Below, one piece after another: positions 6,349 through 7,454 of a DNA stretch of 7,454 nucleotides; within the stretch, counting starts at the first letter, position 1; every line of letters starts with the position of its first letter. The notes under the pieces were generated by a model. The model did no database searches. It was not told where the DNA came from and saw only the letters and a program-made list of their open reading frames with translations. A program made the translations under genes and the position numbers. The DNA lies in NCBI GenBank assembly GCA_964597075.1, contig CAZQXC010000125.1, forward strand, positions 1-7,454. The letters are read 5' to 3'. This DNA is from UBA2336 sp964597075 (GTDB taxonomy: Bacteria > Bacteroidota > Bacteroidia > Cytophagales > Cyclobacteriaceae).

Positions 6349-6465
6349 ATGAAAANNNNNNNNNNCCTTTTAGCCCTAATTCTGGGTTCTTGTTCTTCCT
6401 ATACGTGTGCTACGTATGCCAAGAAGCCTGCAAATCAGCCTGAGGTTAAAGAATCGAAAATCTGA
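6349..6465 (+). CDS. Small predicted lipoprotein (about 38 aa, interrupted by an N gap)
   Basis: The frame opens with ATG AAA, crosses ten undetermined bases, and continues as LLALILGSCSSYTCATYAKK to a TGA at 6463-6465. If the gap is truly 10 bases the frame is kept and the protein is 38 residues. MK plus a hydrophobic stretch and the lipobox LGSC, with the lipidated Cys at residue 15, form a lipoprotein signal peptide. The mature part is only about 24 residues, contains one further Cys, and ends in a polar, lysine-rich tail. No aspartate-rich export signal follows the Cys. A -7 box upstream and a strong terminator 18 bases downstream support a real single-gene transcript. Tiny lipoproteins of this kind occur widely in Bacteroidota; the function is unknown. 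The residues under the gap and the exact length cannot be read. Confidence 0.68.
   Translation: MKXXXXLLALILGSCSSYTCATYAKKPANQPEVKESKI
6356..6365. other. Assembly gap (10 N)
   Basis: Ten undetermined bases lie within the signal-peptide coding part of the small lipoprotein gene. The number may be a placeholder and not the real length, so the reading frame across it is provisional. That the frame agrees on both sides with a sensible signal peptide suggests the size is about right. Confidence 0.98.
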
Positions 6466-6483
6466 TTGATCTGATGAGGGGTC

Positions 6484-6520
6484 AAAAAACCACTTCGGAT
6501 GTATTCCGAGGTGGTTTTTT
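6484..6520. terminator. Bidirectional intrinsic terminator
   Basis: A 16-base stem (6484-6499 with 6505-6520) encloses the 5-base loop TGTAT. The stem is AAAAAACCAC + TTCGGA against TCCGAG + GTGGTTTTTT, with a single G-T pair. The A run on one side and T run on the other give a U tract in both directions. It lies 18 bases after the stop of the lipoprotein gene (+) and 15 bases after the stop of the convergent hydroxylase gene (-), so it can end both transcripts. Confidence 0.9.
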
Positions 6521-6535
6521 ATTGGTTTAAACCAC

Positions 6536-7153
6536 CTAAGAAGCCTTTTCCTTCATGGTACCGTAGATATAGTCCCACAAAGGAGACGATACCCCAAACA
6601 CTATTTTTCCATCTTTATAATGGTGGATTGAATGATTAATCCACAACCCTTTTAAAAAGCTCTGGGGGGGCTGGTAGGCATGAATCATGTAATGAACACC
6701 CAAATAGCTGGCATACCCCACCAAAAACCCCGGTAAAAAAGCAAAAACGAAATCACCCATTACCAACCGAAGGATTAGCAATAGTATGGTAGCAATAGTA
6801 ATGCTGACGACTGGAGGCATAGCCAATCGCTCTTTATCTTTCGGGTATTCATGGTGGACACCATGTAGCGTATATTGCAATTCTTCCCTTTTTTTAGTGT
6901 GTGCCCGCAAATGGAATACATAGCGATGTACATTGTATTCTACCCATGTAAAAACAAGCCATCCAATAAAAAACAGGGAAACAGTTAACCATGGACTCAA
7001 GGAGGTGTGGGTAACACTCCAATAAAGCAGTGCAGTTGCGTAGGTGAAAAATATTATGAGGGGTACAGAAATATGTGTTCGTGTAAGTTTTTCCAGAACA
7101 GGATTTTTAAACAGTTGCTTAGTGCCCTTGCTTTTTGGTATTACTTCCGCCAT
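6536..7153 (-). CDS. Fatty acid hydroxylase superfamily protein (FA2H-like, membrane di-iron)
   Basis: This predicted integral-membrane oxygenase of 205 residues belongs to the sterol desaturase/fatty acid hydroxylase superfamily. The histidine clusters expected to bind two irons are visible: H76-RYVF-H81 with H85, H97-GV-H100-H101, H154-YMI-H158, and H174-SI-H177-H178. Hydrophobic segments at about 29-47, 55-72, 113-130 and 133-150 would anchor it with the histidines facing the cytoplasm. The stretches HGVHHEYPKDKERLAMPP and SSPLWDYIYGT are especially like eukaryotic fatty acid 2-hydroxylase (Scs7/FA2H), but the N-terminal cytochrome b5 domain of those enzymes is absent. A likely role is 2-hydroxylation of the acyl chain of a sphingolipid- or sulfonolipid-type membrane lipid; carotenoid hydroxylation is a less likely alternative. 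It follows bshA by 50 bases and has its own -7 box. The superfamily is secure; the substrate is inferred. Confidence 0.9.
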   Translation of the reverse strand: MAEVIPKSKGTKQLFKNPVLEKLTRTHISVPLIIFFTYATALLYWSVTHTSLSPWLTVSLFFIGWLVFTWVEYNVHRYVFHLRAHTKKREELQYTLHGVHHEYPKDKERLAMPPVVSITIATILLLILRLVMGDFVFAFLPGFLVGYASYLGVHYMIHAYQPPQSFLKGLWINHSIHHYKDGKIVFGVSSPLWDYIYGTMKEKAS

Positions 7154-7173
7154 TGAGTCTTCAACCTTTGCTG

Positions 7174-7204
7174 CAAAAATAACAATTGATAATCTAAGGA
7201 CATT
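7174..7204 (-). promoter_or_regulatory. Probable promoter for the fatty acid hydroxylase gene
   Basis: On the minus strand TATTTTTG (7181-7174) matches TAnnTTTG and ends 20 bases before the ATG at 7153. Nineteen bases upstream of it is AATG (7204-7201), only a partial match to the -33 TTTG, and it touches the last base of the bshA stop codon. The gene may therefore be expressed both with bshA and alone. Confidence 0.4.
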
Positions 7205-7454
7205 TAGCGGATGGCTTTTATGTTGGTTTTCTCGATAATCTTAACGTAATAATCTTCATAAAGAGGAAGTATTCGGCTGATATCGAACTCTTTTGCCCGG
7301 TTAAGGGCATTTTCTTTGAATTTTGGCAGGTTGCTTTTATCGAGAACGAATAAAGCTTTGCGCGTCATATCTTCTGTGTCGCCAATGTTGCTCATAAAGC
7401 CTGTTACGCCTTGAATATTTAATTCAGGTATTCCACCGGTGTTGGAAGAAATAA
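7204..7454 (-). CDS. bshA: N-acetyl-alpha-D-glucosaminyl L-malate synthase, C-terminal part (partial)
   Basis: Only the last 82 residues are in the window; the gene runs off the right edge and its start is not visible. BshA is a GT4-family glycosyltransferase that joins UDP-GlcNAc and L-malate in the first step of bacillithiol synthesis. The visible part starts within the nucleotide-sugar-binding end of the GT-B fold, with ISSNTGGIPELNIQGVTGF, the family's E-x-x-x-x-G-x-x-G-type region. It continues with NIGDTEDM, an ALNRAKEFDIS segment and ILPLYEDYYVKII near the C-terminus. This wording is characteristic of BshA as I recall it, but other GT4 transferases share parts of it. It lies 50 bases upstream of the hydroxylase gene on the same strand. 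Confidence 0.82.
   Translation of the reverse strand, partial: ISSNTGGIPELNIQGVTGFMSNIGDTEDMTRKALFVLDKSNLPKFKENALNRAKEFDISRILPLYEDYYVKIIEKTNIKAIR

Noticed and set aside
6664..6670. Run of seven G (C on the coding strand) in the hydroxylase gene, possible phase-variable tract or frameshift
   Set aside because: The reading frame continues intact through all histidine motifs. The run simply encodes Gln-Pro-Pro-Gln and seven bases is short for phase variation.

Overview
The window looks like chromosomal DNA from a member of the Bacteroidota, most probably a Cytophagales-like bacterium. Four things support this. Several genes carry the Bacteroidota promoter box TAnnTTTG about 20-26 bases before their start codons. 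The start sites generally lack strong Shine-Dalgarno sequences. SucD and BshA have wording that I recall as typical of this phylum. The small protein and lipoprotein genes also look Bacteroidota-like. The assignment is inferred from protein and promoter character, not from a marker gene.

Layout: sucD (68-943, +) opens the window, with its own promoter. It converges on a block of five minus-strand genes. In transcription order these are a von Willebrand factor A (VWA) metal-site protein (5095-6192), a MoxR/Mg-chelatase-like AAA+ ATPase (3552-5081), an AlbA_2/Schlafen-type nucleic-acid-binding protein with a C-terminal winged-helix-like end (2918-3583), a PIN-PhoH protein (1445-2788) and a small protein of unknown function (952-1203). 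A small plus-strand lipoprotein gene (6349-6465) is divergent from the VWA gene and is interrupted by a 10-N assembly gap. A strong hairpin with A and T tracts (6484-6520) serves as a terminator between it and the convergent fatty-acid-hydroxylase gene (6536-7153, -). The 3' end of bshA (7204-7454, -) closes the window and lies just upstream of the hydroxylase gene.

How the genes fit together: the VWA and AAA+ genes form a classic pair, in which an ATPase remodels a target selected by a VWA/MIDAS partner. They are 13 bases apart, and the AlbA_2 gene probably overlaps the AAA+ gene, so these three look like one transcription unit. PhoH follows after a 129-base gap containing a 13-base inverted repeat, so it may be read through or separately expressed. 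Its PIN nuclease and RNA-helicase-type ATPase domains make an RNA-related link with the AlbA_2 protein conceivable, but this is inference. SucD (TCA cycle), BshA (bacillithiol) and the hydroxylase (lipid modification) are separate housekeeping functions.

I see no mobile element, CRISPR array, tRNA or rRNA. Most of the window is ordinary core genome. The least explained parts are the VWA/AAA+/AlbA_2 cluster, two structured intergenic stretches and the two small proteins.
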